From Kalaharituber pfeilii (lineage: Eukaryota; Ascomycota; Pezizomycetes; Pezizales; Pezizaceae), in assembly GCA_015179045.1 (NCBI GenBank), contig WHUZ01000001.1, positions 372,001 through 436,000 of the forward strand: 64,000 nt of DNA, given 5' to 3'. Made by a program: the position numbers and the translations under genes. Below the pieces are notes generated by a model. That model saw only the letters and a program-made list of their open reading frames with translations, was not told where the DNA came from and ran no database searches. This document shows, piece by piece, positions 45,371 through 55,678 of the stretch (its first letter is position 1; every line of letters begins with the position of its first letter).

Positions 45371-46098
45371 CAATGAATCCAACAGGCCAGGCCAAGCCAG
45401 GCCAACCGGAGTGTCCAAGTGCCTATATTGCAACTTCTTTGCTTCGAATATGCGTGGCACCGCCTGGACTGGCCTGGACCGTGAAATACTGGGCCTGGCC
45501 TGGCCTGAACAATCAGGCCAAACCATGGGGGCCGCCTGGATCGGCCCAGGTGGCCTGAAACAATCAGGCCAATCAGGCCGGTCCAGGCCAACCAGGCCAA
45601 TTACGTAAATTCAAGCGATTTTAGAATTTAACCCAGGTGAATTAGATTTTAATAGTCCTGGATATTTGCACTATTAGTAATTGACAATTGCATATTAGGT
45701 ATCTCATCGAAGAATTGAGTCCCGTCTGTTGTATTATCTGGAAGGTCCCATCATCTCTGAAATATTTCTTAGTATATATAGTGTGATACATACTTGACGA
45801 AAGTCGTAGACCGCTGCTGTTTAAAATTCTAGAGATACGGGAGATTCTACTCATTTAAATACTCAAACAATCTAGTAAACGCTGGCCTCAATTCACCTGG
45901 ATAGCTGTGGAGTGATTCATTGAATTGGCTTGAACCTGCCTGAATGGCCTGGTTGGCCTGGTTGGCCTGATCCACTAGTCTGGTTGGCACGACCCACTGA
46001 TCCACATGAATCAGGCCAACCAGGCCACTGAGAATACTGGCCTGGACCGGTCCAGGCGGTTTCAGTCCAATGCAGATCACGGCCTGTTGGATTCATTG
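45371..46098 (+). mobile_element. hAT-like MITE, 728 bp
   Basis: Terminal inverted repeats CAATGAATCCAACAGGCC and its complement. GGCC-rich short repeats lie inside both ends, with an AT-rich core between. The flanking 8-mers GCCTGGAC and TGCCTGGA share 7 bases with a one-base shift, so the duplication is imperfect. No transposase frame is present. It is about 270 bp upstream of the SxIP gene start. Confidence 0.8.
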
Positions 46099-46099
46099 T

Positions 46100-48110
46100 G
46101 CCTGGAGGGGATTTGTGGGGAAGAGCTACTGAGTGTGCTGGATTGGGGAAAAGCGCGGCTTGGCCAGAAGCAGTCGTAAGCAGGCTTAGGGCTGTTCTCT
46201 TGCCCAGACTTAGGCCCGGAAGATCTCTCCGGCTATAGGTCTTTCACGAGCGATTAGAAATCATCGGCTGGGCACAGGTACTGTATGGTGTAAGCGAGTT
46301 GGCCAAGCCTGCCGCTAGCTTGCTTGTATGCATATTTGTATAAGAGTCACTGCCCATGGCCTAGTCTGGTTCCCATGGCCACCCGCAACCAGAATACAGC
46401 CACTCCCTTGAGTTTACCGCATCCTGCAGCAAGCAATGCGATGATTACCACAAGTGCACTGGATAAGCAACCAGAAAACTGGCCACATATGGAGTTACGT
46501 TCCGACAGGGTACTTAGGCAGATGGGGCTACTAGCAAGAGTCTCTAATGTACATTACCAAACCAGAAAAGAACCTCGCCATAGCCCTCCGGGCGGCATGC
46601 GAGTATTGATATTAAAAATGAAAATAGAAAAAAAAAAAAAACCAGAAAAGAAACAGGAGCGTTTTAAAGGCCACCTTCCTTGCACACCGGAAATACAGAC
46701 AACTTACTGATACCAATAACGGCATACAGTATCCGCACTTTCAGTTGGGACTTTTAATAGTACCACGAATACCTTTCTGGGTATCTGAGGATTTTCAACA
46801 CACGATTATTAAGTCCCATCGGCTGCCAAGATGGCCTACGTAGTGCACTGCCATTTACACAAAATATAGGAATATTTCGTAGACAACGACAAGGACACGG
46901 TCGCTTCAGATTCTCATCATCAAAATGTTAGCTATCGGAATCTGGGAAATGTGCCGAAAGTAGGAACCAGAAAAATCTCAGTGATTCTCTCGGCTGCAGT
47001 GCAGTTGTTTACCCAGCGAATAATGTATGGGTGTATTCAGAAATTGGATTTATTTCTGGTGGAATCTAGATGACTGCAGAGATGCATTCATTGTCGTGCT
47101 TGTGGATATTGTGTGCTTTGCGAGTTGTTGAGAACGGGCTTAAAGTATGGCTGGACTTTGGTACGAGGGCCGTTTACCTCGGGATACGTGCCTTCGGGCT
47201 TACATGCAAAATACACTACAGGAGGAGGAATCGGGTATTCTAGAATGTTGCGGAGCGGCGATTTCTTGAAGAGGAGGCGAACTACTGCAGTGCTGAAGCT
47301 ACAGAAAGATGAGTGGTGTGAAAGGTAAACAGATTGCGGTGACGTGTTAGGGTGAGCAGTACTGTAGCGGGTGCCGAGATTACTGACAAGCCGAATACTG
47401 GAGGGAAGAAGTTTGAGCGCTACGCTAATAAACCTCGGATAGTCAAATATTGGGGCACCACACAAGAGCCGGGGGAAGCGAATAAGTGCTGGTACGGGGA
47501 GGTGCCGTGATTGGGTATTATCGAGCTCTTGGCAATGAAAACGTGTTGGGAGTGCTCTCGCAGAATGGAAGTGTGTGCAGAGACAATATTCTTGGAGGGA
47601 GACCTGGACCTAGCTGGAGGTAGGTACGATATTATTGGAGGAGAGAGCCGATGGGGAACTGGGTGGAGGCCTTACATGGGACCAGGTAAACACTGTAGGT
47701 GTCCTCTCCTCGGGCAACAAATTATCTTGCCATCCCTAGTAATAATATACCACTCAATTTCGCATCGCCACCCCCAAGACAATGTCAGATTGCAATCAAT
47801 CTATCAGCACACACACCTATTCTGTTCTGTTATTCCACATGAACATTCTTATAATGCGACCACGTAACTGAAAACTCCGCAGCATACGACCAAGTACGTT
47901 ACCCAGGAACTATCTTCCAACTCGGCAGCGGAACTTGGGAAAATTGCTTCATCATGTAATTGAAGGGTTAATCAGCTTTGTGGATGTAAGTTTTAGTGGA
48001 GGATCTAGTAGATAGTATAGGTTTACAAGCTGTTTGATTATATATTATGCAATAACTTTTTTCTTTGTAGAACTCTCGACGCGGCGTTTTGAGGATCGAT
48101 CTCTATTATG
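46100..48110. other. Stretch without a recognisable gene
   Basis: Apart from the 68-bp tail B insert at 46573-46640 there are only unsupported short frames. A 128-codon plus-strand frame at 46324-46710 stays open across that insert but has no motif. Confidence 0.4.
46573..46640 (+). mobile_element. Miniature tail B insertion (68 bp)
   Basis: Tail B from CCTCGCCATAGCCC plus an interrupted A-run, flanked by AACCAGAAAAGAA on both sides (up to 46572 and 46640-46652). Starts two bases before the hairpin base. Confidence 0.88.
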
Positions 48111-48123
48111 GTGGGCTTGGGAT

Positions 48124-48223
48124 TTTTTTTTTTTTTTTTTTTTAATTTCACGTGACCCCGCTTGCAGCTGTTCGCCATGGCAGGGCCCCTGGGTCTAGAC
48201 CCTCGAAGCCCGGAGGCAGGCTT
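48124..48223 (-). mobile_element. Short tail A insertion (100 bp)
   Basis: Poly(T), tail A and about 40 bp of upstream LINE sequence (GGGTCTAGACCCTCGAAGCC on the plus strand), flanked by the perfect 13-bp duplication GTGGGCTTGGGAT (48111-48123 and 48224-48236). Confidence 0.9.
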
Positions 48224-48361
48224 GTGGGCTTGGGATAGGGATGGTGTCTTTTATGGATCTCGAGTTTCTGCACAAGACTAAGCTTCTGAGATATGTCAGT
48301 GTCCGATTTTCGTATATCTCTCCTTTGTTCTGTTTGTGGTAGGGCTGGTGAATAGATTGAT

Positions 48362-48424
48362 AGGCGGGTAGGTAGATGCGTAGGTACTTAGGTAGGTAAG
48401 CACTTAGGTAGGTAGGTACTTACA
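48362..48424 (+). repeat. Degenerate GGTA/TTAGGTAGGT simple repeat
   Basis: Imperfect alternation of TAGGTAGG and TACTTAGG units. Similar to, but not, the canonical TTAGGG telomere repeat. Confidence 0.7.
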
Positions 48425-48629
48425 TGGTAGATATCAATCACCTGGCGTCTGCATCGTTTGGTAGCCGAGTTCGCGTTCATCACGATGTAATCAAACAAGG
48501 CATGTGTATTGTCATGTACTTGGCATACTAGTACGTAGTCTATGTCAAATCTGTGTCCTGTGATAACCTCCAAAAGCGGAAATCCTGCACCATGCAACTC
48601 ACCCGCTCCATCCAGCCATTTCCTCCACA

Positions 48630-49381
48630 CAATGAATCCAACAGGCTGGCCTGACAGGCCGTGATCTGCATTGGACTGAAGCCGCCTGGACCAGCCTGGA
48701 CTAGTAGATCAGGCCAACCAGGCCAGTCCAGGCCAGTCCAGGCCAACCAGGCCAGTCCAGGCCAGTCCAGGCCAACCAGGCCGGCCCAGGCCATTCAGGC
48801 AGATTCCAGCCAATTAAATGAATCACTCCACAGCTATCCAGGTGAATTGAGGCCAGCGTTTACTAGATTGTTTGAGTATTTAAATGAGTAGAATCTCCCG
48901 TATATCTAGAATTACAGACAGCAGCGGTCTACAACTTTCGTCAAGTATGTATCACACTTTATATTCAAATATATATACTAAGAAATATTTCAGAGATGAT
49001 GGGGCCTTCCAGATAATACAACAGACGGGACTCGATTCTTCGATGATGATACCTAATACGCAACTGTCAATTACTAATAGTGGAAATATCCGGGACTATT
49101 AAAATCTAATTCACCTGCGTTGAATTCTAAAATCGCTTGAATTTACGTAAATGGCCTGGTTGGCCTGGACTGGCCTGATTGGCCTTCATTGTTTCAGGCC
49201 GCCTGGGCTGGTCCAGGCGGCCCCCATGGTTTGGCCTGATTGTTCAGGCCAGGCCAGGCCCAGAATTTCACTGTCCAGGCCAGTCCAGGCGGTGCCACGC
49301 ATATTCGAAGCAAAGAAGTTGCAATATAGGCACTCGGACACTCCGGTTGGCCTGGCCTGGCCTGGCCTGTTGGATTCATTG
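48630..49381 (-). mobile_element. hAT-like MITE, 752 bp, perfect 8-bp target duplication
   Basis: Terminal inverted repeats CAATGAATCCAACAGGC and complement, flanked by CCTCCACA on both sides (48622-48629 and 49382-49389). It is inverted relative to the copy at 45371. The left interior carries many GGCCAGTCCA and GGCCAACCA units. The 8-bp duplication and CAATG ends fit the hAT superfamily. Confidence 0.92.
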
Positions 49382-49650
49382 CCTCCACACCTCTCCAATA
49401 CCGTATAGCGCCCCCCAAAAGCACGCTAACAAGGTATATAACAAACCCGTACCCCTTCAGTTAGAGCTCATACTCCTGTGCTCCTTTCCTCACTCCCATC
49501 GCCCTGGCTCACAAAATCTTCGCTCGCACAACGCCAACACAAAAGAACTCGTGCTTATCATACTCAAAACTGCTCAAATTGTACCTTTTGTGATCCTTGT
49601 TCGTAACATAGATCAATTAAGTTACAGAAATCATTCCAAACACGTCAAAG

Positions 49651-49920
49651 ATGGGTGGAAAGAATGTAAAGAAGTCAGGTGCTGCTGCTACTGCTCGCGC
49701 ACCCATCGTTCGTAAAGTCGTGAAAGGAACTCCAAGCTATATGCGGCCGACATTGGCCTCAAAGGCAAAAGCGATGAGAAGAACTCTTGTAGGCGAGGAG
49801 GACCCGGGCTGGTTTGACGTGATGCATCGCGTCGCAGCTTGGGTCACATCACTGGAGCACTGCTTTGAGGGAACGGAAGAAGGAGACTTCCATTGCTGTC
49901 ATAGCTTTGAGAACGCATGA
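49651..49920 (+). CDS. Short hypothetical basic protein, possibly truncated by repeats
   Basis: An 89-codon frame begins MGGKNVKKSGAAATARAP with a good start context (AAAGATGG) and a pyrimidine-rich upstream region that resembles a fungal promoter. The N-terminal 70 residues are basic; the end (GDFHCCHSFENA) runs into repeat sequence starting near 49870. I do not recognise the protein. It could be the 5' end of a longer gene cut by the repeat field, or chance. Confidence 0.4.
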   Translation: MGGKNVKKSGAAATARAPIVRKVVKGTPSYMRPTLASKAKAMRRTLVGEEDPGWFDVMHRVAAWVTSLEHCFEGTEEGDFHCCHSFENA

Positions 49921-50197
49921 GGAGGTACTGCTCGCCAGCAGGGCCTTCTCCAGTAATGTCCCCCAGGGGAATTATGAGAAGCTGCACAGCAGCTCTAGTC
50001 ATGTCCATCCCTCCGCCTCCTCCATCACTTCCACCGCCTCTTCCTATGCTGCCCCCTCTGGAGGACGTTCTTTCATCCCTCGTGGGAATTATTAGAGGTA
50101 GTGAGCGGCACGAGCCGAGCCAGCTCGAGCTTAAGACAGCCAAGATCACGCTAGTGTTTCTCTTGACAGCTCGCTAAAATGCTCAGCCAGCGCAGGG

Positions 50198-50259
50198 GTT
50201 TTTTTTTTTTTTTTTTTTAATCACATAACCCCGCTTGTAGCACTTGGCCATGGCAGGGT
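50198..50259 (-). mobile_element. Miniature tail A insertion (62 bp)
   Basis: Poly(T), AATCACATAACCCCGCTTGT and GGCCATGGCAGGGT, flanked by CAGCGCAGGG on both sides (50188-50197 and 50260-50269). Ends at the hairpin base. Confidence 0.88.
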
Positions 50260-50578
50260 CAGCGCAGGGTTTCATAAACTTGCAGCAGGAGTAAATGTAG
50301 AAGAAATACTGAATTTAGCGGATAGCGGCGAGGAGGATGAAGCTGTAGAATAGTTTAGATTAGTTATCAATAGCATGTAATCAAGGCTCCCTGGCTCGAG
50401 CCCACCTTCTATTTGACGAGCTCACCCTCCAGCTCGGCTCGAGCTAGCTCGTGCCGCTCACTAATTAGAGGCTGCACGGCGGCTGTCGTACCCGTGCTCT
50501 TATCCCTGCCCCCTCTACCTCCTCCGCCTCCTCTATTGCTGTCCCCTCTGGGGGACGCTCCAACTTCCCTCTTGGGAA

Positions 50579-50878
50579 TAAAAACGGTGTAAACAGGGGT
50601 TGAGCGGCTCAAGGGACTATGATAGGAAACACAGAAGAAGAACACGGTAACACTGAGACACAGGAATCACAGATTTGGCATTCGCTGAGGTTGTTCTAGT
50701 TACAAAAAAAAGAGCGGAAGGGCCTCTCAAAAAGTCCCCTTAGACCACTAACAAATTTCATGAAAGCGTCATATGCAAACGGGAATCCGTGTTTGTACCC
50801 ATGCCGTTTGTAGTTTGCTCCATGCATACCAATTCATGTGTTCCTCCGTTTGTTGCATGCACCTATCCCCCTGTAACA
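50579..50878 (-). mobile_element. 300-bp element with 4-bp target duplication (copy b)
   Basis: Inverted sister of 33685-33986. Its ends on the minus strand are TGTTACAGGGGGATAGG and CCGTTTTTA, flanked by GGAA on both sides (50575-50578 and 50879-50882). It sits within the tandem-repeat field. Confidence 0.8.
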
Positions 50879-50879
50879 G

Positions 50880-51345
50880 GAATTATAAGAAGCTGCACGG
50901 CAGCTCTCGTGTCTCCCTCCTAGTCTCCTCTATCCCTTCCACCGCCTCGCGTGAAGTCATCTCCCTCCATGGCAGCTGTTTCCCCATCGCATCCTCCCGC
51001 GTTGTCCCCTCCGGGGGACGCTCCAATGTCCCTCATGGCAATTACAAGAAGCTGCACGGCGGCTCTCGTATTCCTGTCCCTTCTATCTCCTCCTCCTCGC
51101 ACGCCATCCCCTCTGGAGGGCGTTCTCACATCCCACGTCGTAATTATCAGAGGCTGCATGGCAGCTCTCATATACCTGCACCTTCTACCTCCTCCATCTC
51201 CTCCTGTGCTATCCCATCCGGAGGACGTTCTCACATCCCACGCGGGAATTATCAAAGGCTGCATGGCAACTCTTGTATACCTGGATCTTCTACCTCTTCC
51301 GCTCTCTCTCATGCCAACCCCTCCAGAGGGCGTTCTCACATCGCG
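50880..51345 (+). repeat. Imperfect tandem repeat with codon-multiple period
   Basis: The core ATTAYMARARGCTGCAYGGC recurs at 50882, 51041, 51143 and 51248, spaced 159, 102 and 105 bp, all multiples of three. A plus-strand frame (50773-51381) reads it as IPSGGRSHIPRGNYQRLHGS-like repeats. A minus-strand frame is also open across it. Related single units lie near 49960-50100 and, inverted, near 50450-50580. Coding status is undecided. Confidence 0.65.
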
Positions 51346-51348
51346 CAT

Positions 51349-51412
51349 CTCGCCATAGCCTGTCAGGCGGCACGCGAGTAATGATATTTTTTTTATTTAA
51401 AAAAAAAAAAAA
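51349..51412 (+). mobile_element. Miniature tail B copy in the tandem repeat
   Basis: CTCGCCATAGCCTGTCAGGC, the conserved GTAATGATAT end, then a T-run and A-run. A further repeat unit continues at about 51415. No clean target duplication was seen, because the target is itself repeated. Confidence 0.7.
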
Positions 51413-51499
51413 GCCTTCCCCTCGGGAGGGCGTTCCCACATTCCACGTGGGAATTACAAGTAGCTTCATGGCTGCCGGTAACTGGGAACAGTCTAGGTA

Positions 51500-52450
51500 G
51501 GCATGTATCGTCTCACATTCTCTCATGTTTGCAAAGCTAGGATGCTGCCAATAATGTTTCTCTGTAGGACTGGTACCACGAGAAGCATCAACGACTCCTA
51601 TCAAGGTCGCCGGTGTACCAGAAACATAAAATAGCTAAGCAGGGTTTTCCTAGTTACTGGGGACAGGGGGATTCTTGGTGAGTACTCTGACAAATTCCGT
51701 TATCATGGCTCATCAAGTTACAATTACTGATTTCCATCTGCTACAGCGTCAACTAGATTGCCAACTAGAATGCTCATAAAAGGGGGGATTTGGGGAGACG
51801 TGAGGGTAGTAAAGGTGGATTGTGGGATTGGTGGTTGAGGTTTCAAATGTCTGTTTTGTCTTTCTGCTTTTACGGTATTCGATTTTGGTTTTTAGATTTT
51901 GTTCTTTTCTTTTGGGAGGGGGGGGGCTTTTGGTTTTTTAGTTCTTTGTTTTTTTCTGGCCTTTTGGTTCTTTGTGGTTCTTTAGTTTCAATAGAGCTAT
52001 TCCAAACAGTTTACTCTACCCTTGATTCATTTCAAGTTCTAAATTGCCTTAATATACACCACTCAGCAGAACTTGTGAGATGGAATACAACGGCAACTAC
52101 TAATAAAAATGGCAACTTCTCTACTTTCAAACTCCAATTGAAAACTAACATATGTTCTAATTTGCTCGAATACCCAAATGTTCTCGCAATCTTCCTTCCT
52201 TATATGCTTTTTCTTTTGTTAGTTAACTACAGTATGATCTCAATCGCAGGTCGCAGGCACTCTGAAAGACATCGGCCGGCCTGCAGATGCCTCCCGAGAT
52301 TGGAGAATTCTCAGAACTTCAGAGGTGGTACACCTCTGTATCAATGAGCGTCTATTACTGCTATAGGCTGGTAGCCTGTCCATGGGGCTGTGTAACTGTG
52401 AGGTTACTTCTTCGGGTAGTAGTGAGATGTTACCTCTTAGGGTAGTAGCG
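51500..52450. other. Stretch without a recognisable gene
   Basis: A 185-codon plus frame at 51790 is rich in Phe, Leu and Trp because the DNA is T/G-rich; it has no motif. I see nothing else. Confidence 0.35.
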
Positions 52451-52455
52451 ATAGC

Positions 52456-53195
52456 GAGATGGTATGGAGGGTATTTCAGGGAGGAGAAACTCCTGGACTT
52501 TTTTTCTCTAGACTTCAATATACATCTCTCACGCTGCCTCGTGCTATTCGCCTCGTGCTATGCGCCTCGTGCCCTCGGCCTCGAGCCCATTACATACGAG
52601 GGGACAGACGCGAGTCCCCTCACAAGTGGCGTCAAACAGGACAAGATTCGAGCTCGCTGTGAACTGCACACTGGCGTCAGTCACCGTGAAGAAGTCAGAC
52701 ACTATCCCAAGGAAACTGCTGCTGGCCGCAGCCTTTATCATCAACCTACAGGAAAGGGGGGCTTTAACTAGTGAGGACGGGGAAGATATATATCAAGCCC
52801 AGCTCGTACCGGAGTCTACTCCTGTGAGGACTCGAAGGGAAATACTCTCCCAGAGAGAACTCAGGAACATTCCGAACAAAGCTGTAGTCTCTCAGGCAAA
52901 GACAGAGTTTCCACAGCGACTGCTTACCTGATAGATACTGATCAGGATGAACCTGCGGATCAGCCTACAAGATCATCTACTTCACCATAACCCTCCCCAG
53001 AGTTTATATCATCTCCAGAGACAACTACTGCCTTCCACTTGTGAGGGGACTTGCGTCTGTCCCCTCGTATGTAATGGGCTCGAGGCCGAGGGCACGAGGC
53101 GAATAGCATGAGGCAGCGTGAGAGATGTATATTGAAGTCCAGAGAAAGAAAAGTCCAGGAGTTTCTCCTCCCTGAAATACCCTCCAGACCATCTC
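52456..53195. repeat. Large inverted repeat, arms about 160-174 bp
   Basis: The left arm 52456-52629 (GAGATGGTATGGAGGG ... TCCCCTCACAAGTGG) and right arm 53035-53195 (CCACTTGTGAGGGG ... CCAGACCATCTC) are near-complementary; a small CTCGTGCTATGCGC duplication is present in the left arm only. The spacer is about 405 bp without a convincing frame. The right arm runs directly into the LINE piece at about 53213. Confidence 0.85.
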
Positions 53196-53212
53196 TACTT
53201 CCCTCACCCCCA

Positions 53213-54163
53213 GCAGATTCGGAGAAGGGAGAATGGGAGAGGGTCATCATGGAAGCAGTGGACGAAGGCTGGAAGGGAACTTACACAGATGGCAGCAGAG
53301 CAGTAGGAAGAACCAGCGTGGGTCTCTGGCAGCCAGGGGCAGGACCTCCATCTACATGGGACACAGAGCAACGGTTAACAATGCAGAACTAGTGGCGATG
53401 GCAAGAGCGTTGGAGTCCGGGAATGAGGAACTGCTCATAATCTCAGACTCACAGGTAGCCATCAGCAAGCTACAGAAAGTCGCAGAAGGGAATCCGACAC
53501 TGGACGGACCTCCCCACGCAGTGAGAAGGGCATGGGAAGGGAGGATAGCGCGAGGAGGACTAGACGTCGCAGTGATGTGGGTCAAGAGGCACAATGGGGT
53601 AAAAGGAAATGAAGAGGCAGACAGAGCGGCAACGATTGGCACCTACCTCCAGTACCGGGACGAGATGGTCATAGAGGCGGGCATGCACCAGGAGGCCAAG
53701 GCACGGCAAGCCGAAGGAACAAACAGACTGGGACTAAGCTGCAAGCCCCTACAAAGGCTGGGTTTCAAAGTGCGCACCCTGGTGGGCCTACTGGGGCGCA
53801 AAAGCCTGCGGGAATGGAGATACAAGATCGGGAAAGTGGATGGACCGGAATGCCGATGGTGCGGGGAACAGGAGGAAACAACTTCACACATATGGGACAG
53901 GTGCAGGACATGAAGAAGGAGATGGCCGGGCGGACTGGAAGCGATTCACCGACCACCAGAGACAGGCCAAGGGGAAGGGGATCCAGTGGCGGAACTACTG
54001 CGTTGGGCGGACCTGTAGACGGAGATGGCGGCTGGGATATTGACCTTGCTTATTTTACTTGCGTTACTTTCTCCATTTTCTTTCCACTTCCTCTTTCTCA
54101 TTTGTACTTAAGCCCTCGCCATAGCCCATAGAGCGGCACGCGAGCAATGAAAAAAAAAAAAAA
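53213..54163 (+). mobile_element. LINE ORF2 C-terminal part with tail B
   Basis: RNase H in two frames: YTDGSRAVGRTSVG-type start, then ATVNNAELVAMARALESGNE, LLIISDSQVAISKLQ and AVMWVKRHNGVKGNEEADR. A CCHC-like finger CRWCGEQEETTSHIWDRC and, after further frame changes, tail B (CCTCGCCATAGCCCATAGAG) with poly(A) follow. The 5' edge merges with the inverted repeat. Confidence 0.85.
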
Positions 54164-54523
54164 TACGTCCTAACAAGCGAAGGCGAACGAAGGGCCCGAT
54201 GCATGAGGTACGGCGGAAATATGTGCGTCAAGAGTTAGTCAGGGAGCAAAAAAAGGAGGAAGATCAGTGGACAGAAGTTGCGATGTGCCTGTGGGGAGGG
54301 CTGGAGTGACCAAGCACGTAGTGCTCGGATGCATCGAGTTAAAACAGCCCAAGAGAAAGTAGAATGGGGAAGTGGTCGCCTGGAAGTGCTGGGAGAACCT
54401 AGAGGAGAAGGGGTGGAGCTGAGACGGAATGGAGGGCGATTTGGTTGAAGAATGGTTTGCCAGTCTCAATCTGGGATAGCCGCAGAGCTGAAGGGAATGC
54501 TGGGTACCCTGACTTCATACGTA

Positions 54524-54580
54524 GATGCCGGTAGCATGTATGCGGGGTTGGTTATGTAACAAAACAAAAAAGAAAAAAAT
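54524..54580 (+). mobile_element. Tail A variant
   Basis: GATGCCGGTAGCATGTATGC, GGGGTTGGTTATGTAAC and an A-rich end, like the copy at 16694. No duplication seen. Confidence 0.5.
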
Positions 54581-54599
54581 CTTTCTCAAAAAGAAGATA

Positions 54600-55620
54600 T
54601 TGAACTCAGCCGCTTTGTCCTGTCGACAGGGTTGAGTGAACATTTTTTGCCGACGGAGACCGCTTAACTTTGTCAACGGAGGACCCAATTTCTATCAGGT
54701 TGTATGGTGCAGTGCGTTAGAGCCGCGGAGGCTCCACCCCGCTGCGCCGTACCCAAGCTCGGCGTTTACTATACCAGTGTACAACTGCTCGCATCTTGGG
54801 GACATTAATTGAGCAGAATCACAACTCTGAAGCGAGCGGCATTAACGATTCAGGAGGCGTCTATGGTGAGCTGTAGTAGTTAGCTCAGTGTGATAACTTA
54901 GAGTAGAGTTGGAATGAGTTAGTTATGTAAGGTACTCTACTCCACAATATTTTTTCAATTGCAAGTTCATAATCTCGTAACCAGCTTTTGACCTTGCAGG
55001 TTAAGATGTACTTACGTTGTGACGGTACCGATAGAAAGGATAAGGCTAAACGCGGGCCGGAACGCCACTCATCGGTAGGGCTATATGATGATGCGTATAT
55101 ATGCTAAGGAAGTGAGCTCATGTTTAGCAAGGGAGATGGCTCAGTTGGAAGATGAAGGTGGCCTATAAAATTGATGTAGATAGGACCGTATGGGCAAGCA
55201 AGCAAGCAAGCAGAGCAAGACATGGATACGCAGATATAGATTAGACAGACCAGACATGTACGCGCAAAGAGACAGGACAATTGAAGACCCTTCCCTTGAC
55301 ATTTGACCATTGAGACCGTGACCGCCGTTGAGACTTCGTTACGCCAGCTCTAGATACCGGTACCCCCCGTGTGAAACAGTGGGTGCTGTTGAGCCTCCAT
55401 CACAACGTATGTACCAGTTCCGATTTACGCTTAAACAACATAATTCTGACGTTTTACGTTTGTCATAAAGCCCGTTGTAGGTTTTGCATATTCTAGTGTC
55501 GAATGTAGTCTACTACACCAGGCCTCCTATGTCAAATTGGCCCCTTGCAAATAACCCGGAACATATGTATGTTATTCCAAGATTTTTCAAGTCGTTGAGC
55601 ATGCGTCGCATAAACTCTTT
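54600..55620. other. Stretch without a recognisable gene
   Basis: A tRNA-like GC-rich segment near 54700 does not fold into a tRNA. No other structure was found. Confidence 0.35.
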
Positions 55621-55624
55621 TACC

Positions 55625-55662
55625 TATTCATTACGCGTGTGCCGCCCGACGGGCTATAAGGA
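55625..55662 (-). mobile_element. Old tail B remnant
   Basis: TATTCATTACGCGTGTGCCG and CGACGGGCTATAAGGAG without a T-run. It lies just downstream of the F-box gene stop. Confidence 0.5.
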
Positions 55663-55678
55663 GCTTTTACCAAACCTA

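Noticed and set aside
48362..48424. TTAGG-like array as an interstitial telomere
   Set aside because: Units are TAGGTAGG and TACTTAGG mixtures, not TTAGGG.
51790..52347. 185-codon Phe/Trp-rich plus-strand frame resembling a membrane protein
   Set aside because: Composition follows T/G-rich DNA; no promoter, splice sites or motif.
54690..54780. GC-rich segment near TGCAGTGCGTTAGAGCC that looks tRNA-like
   Set aside because: No B box and no closing acceptor stem; it does not fold into a cloverleaf.
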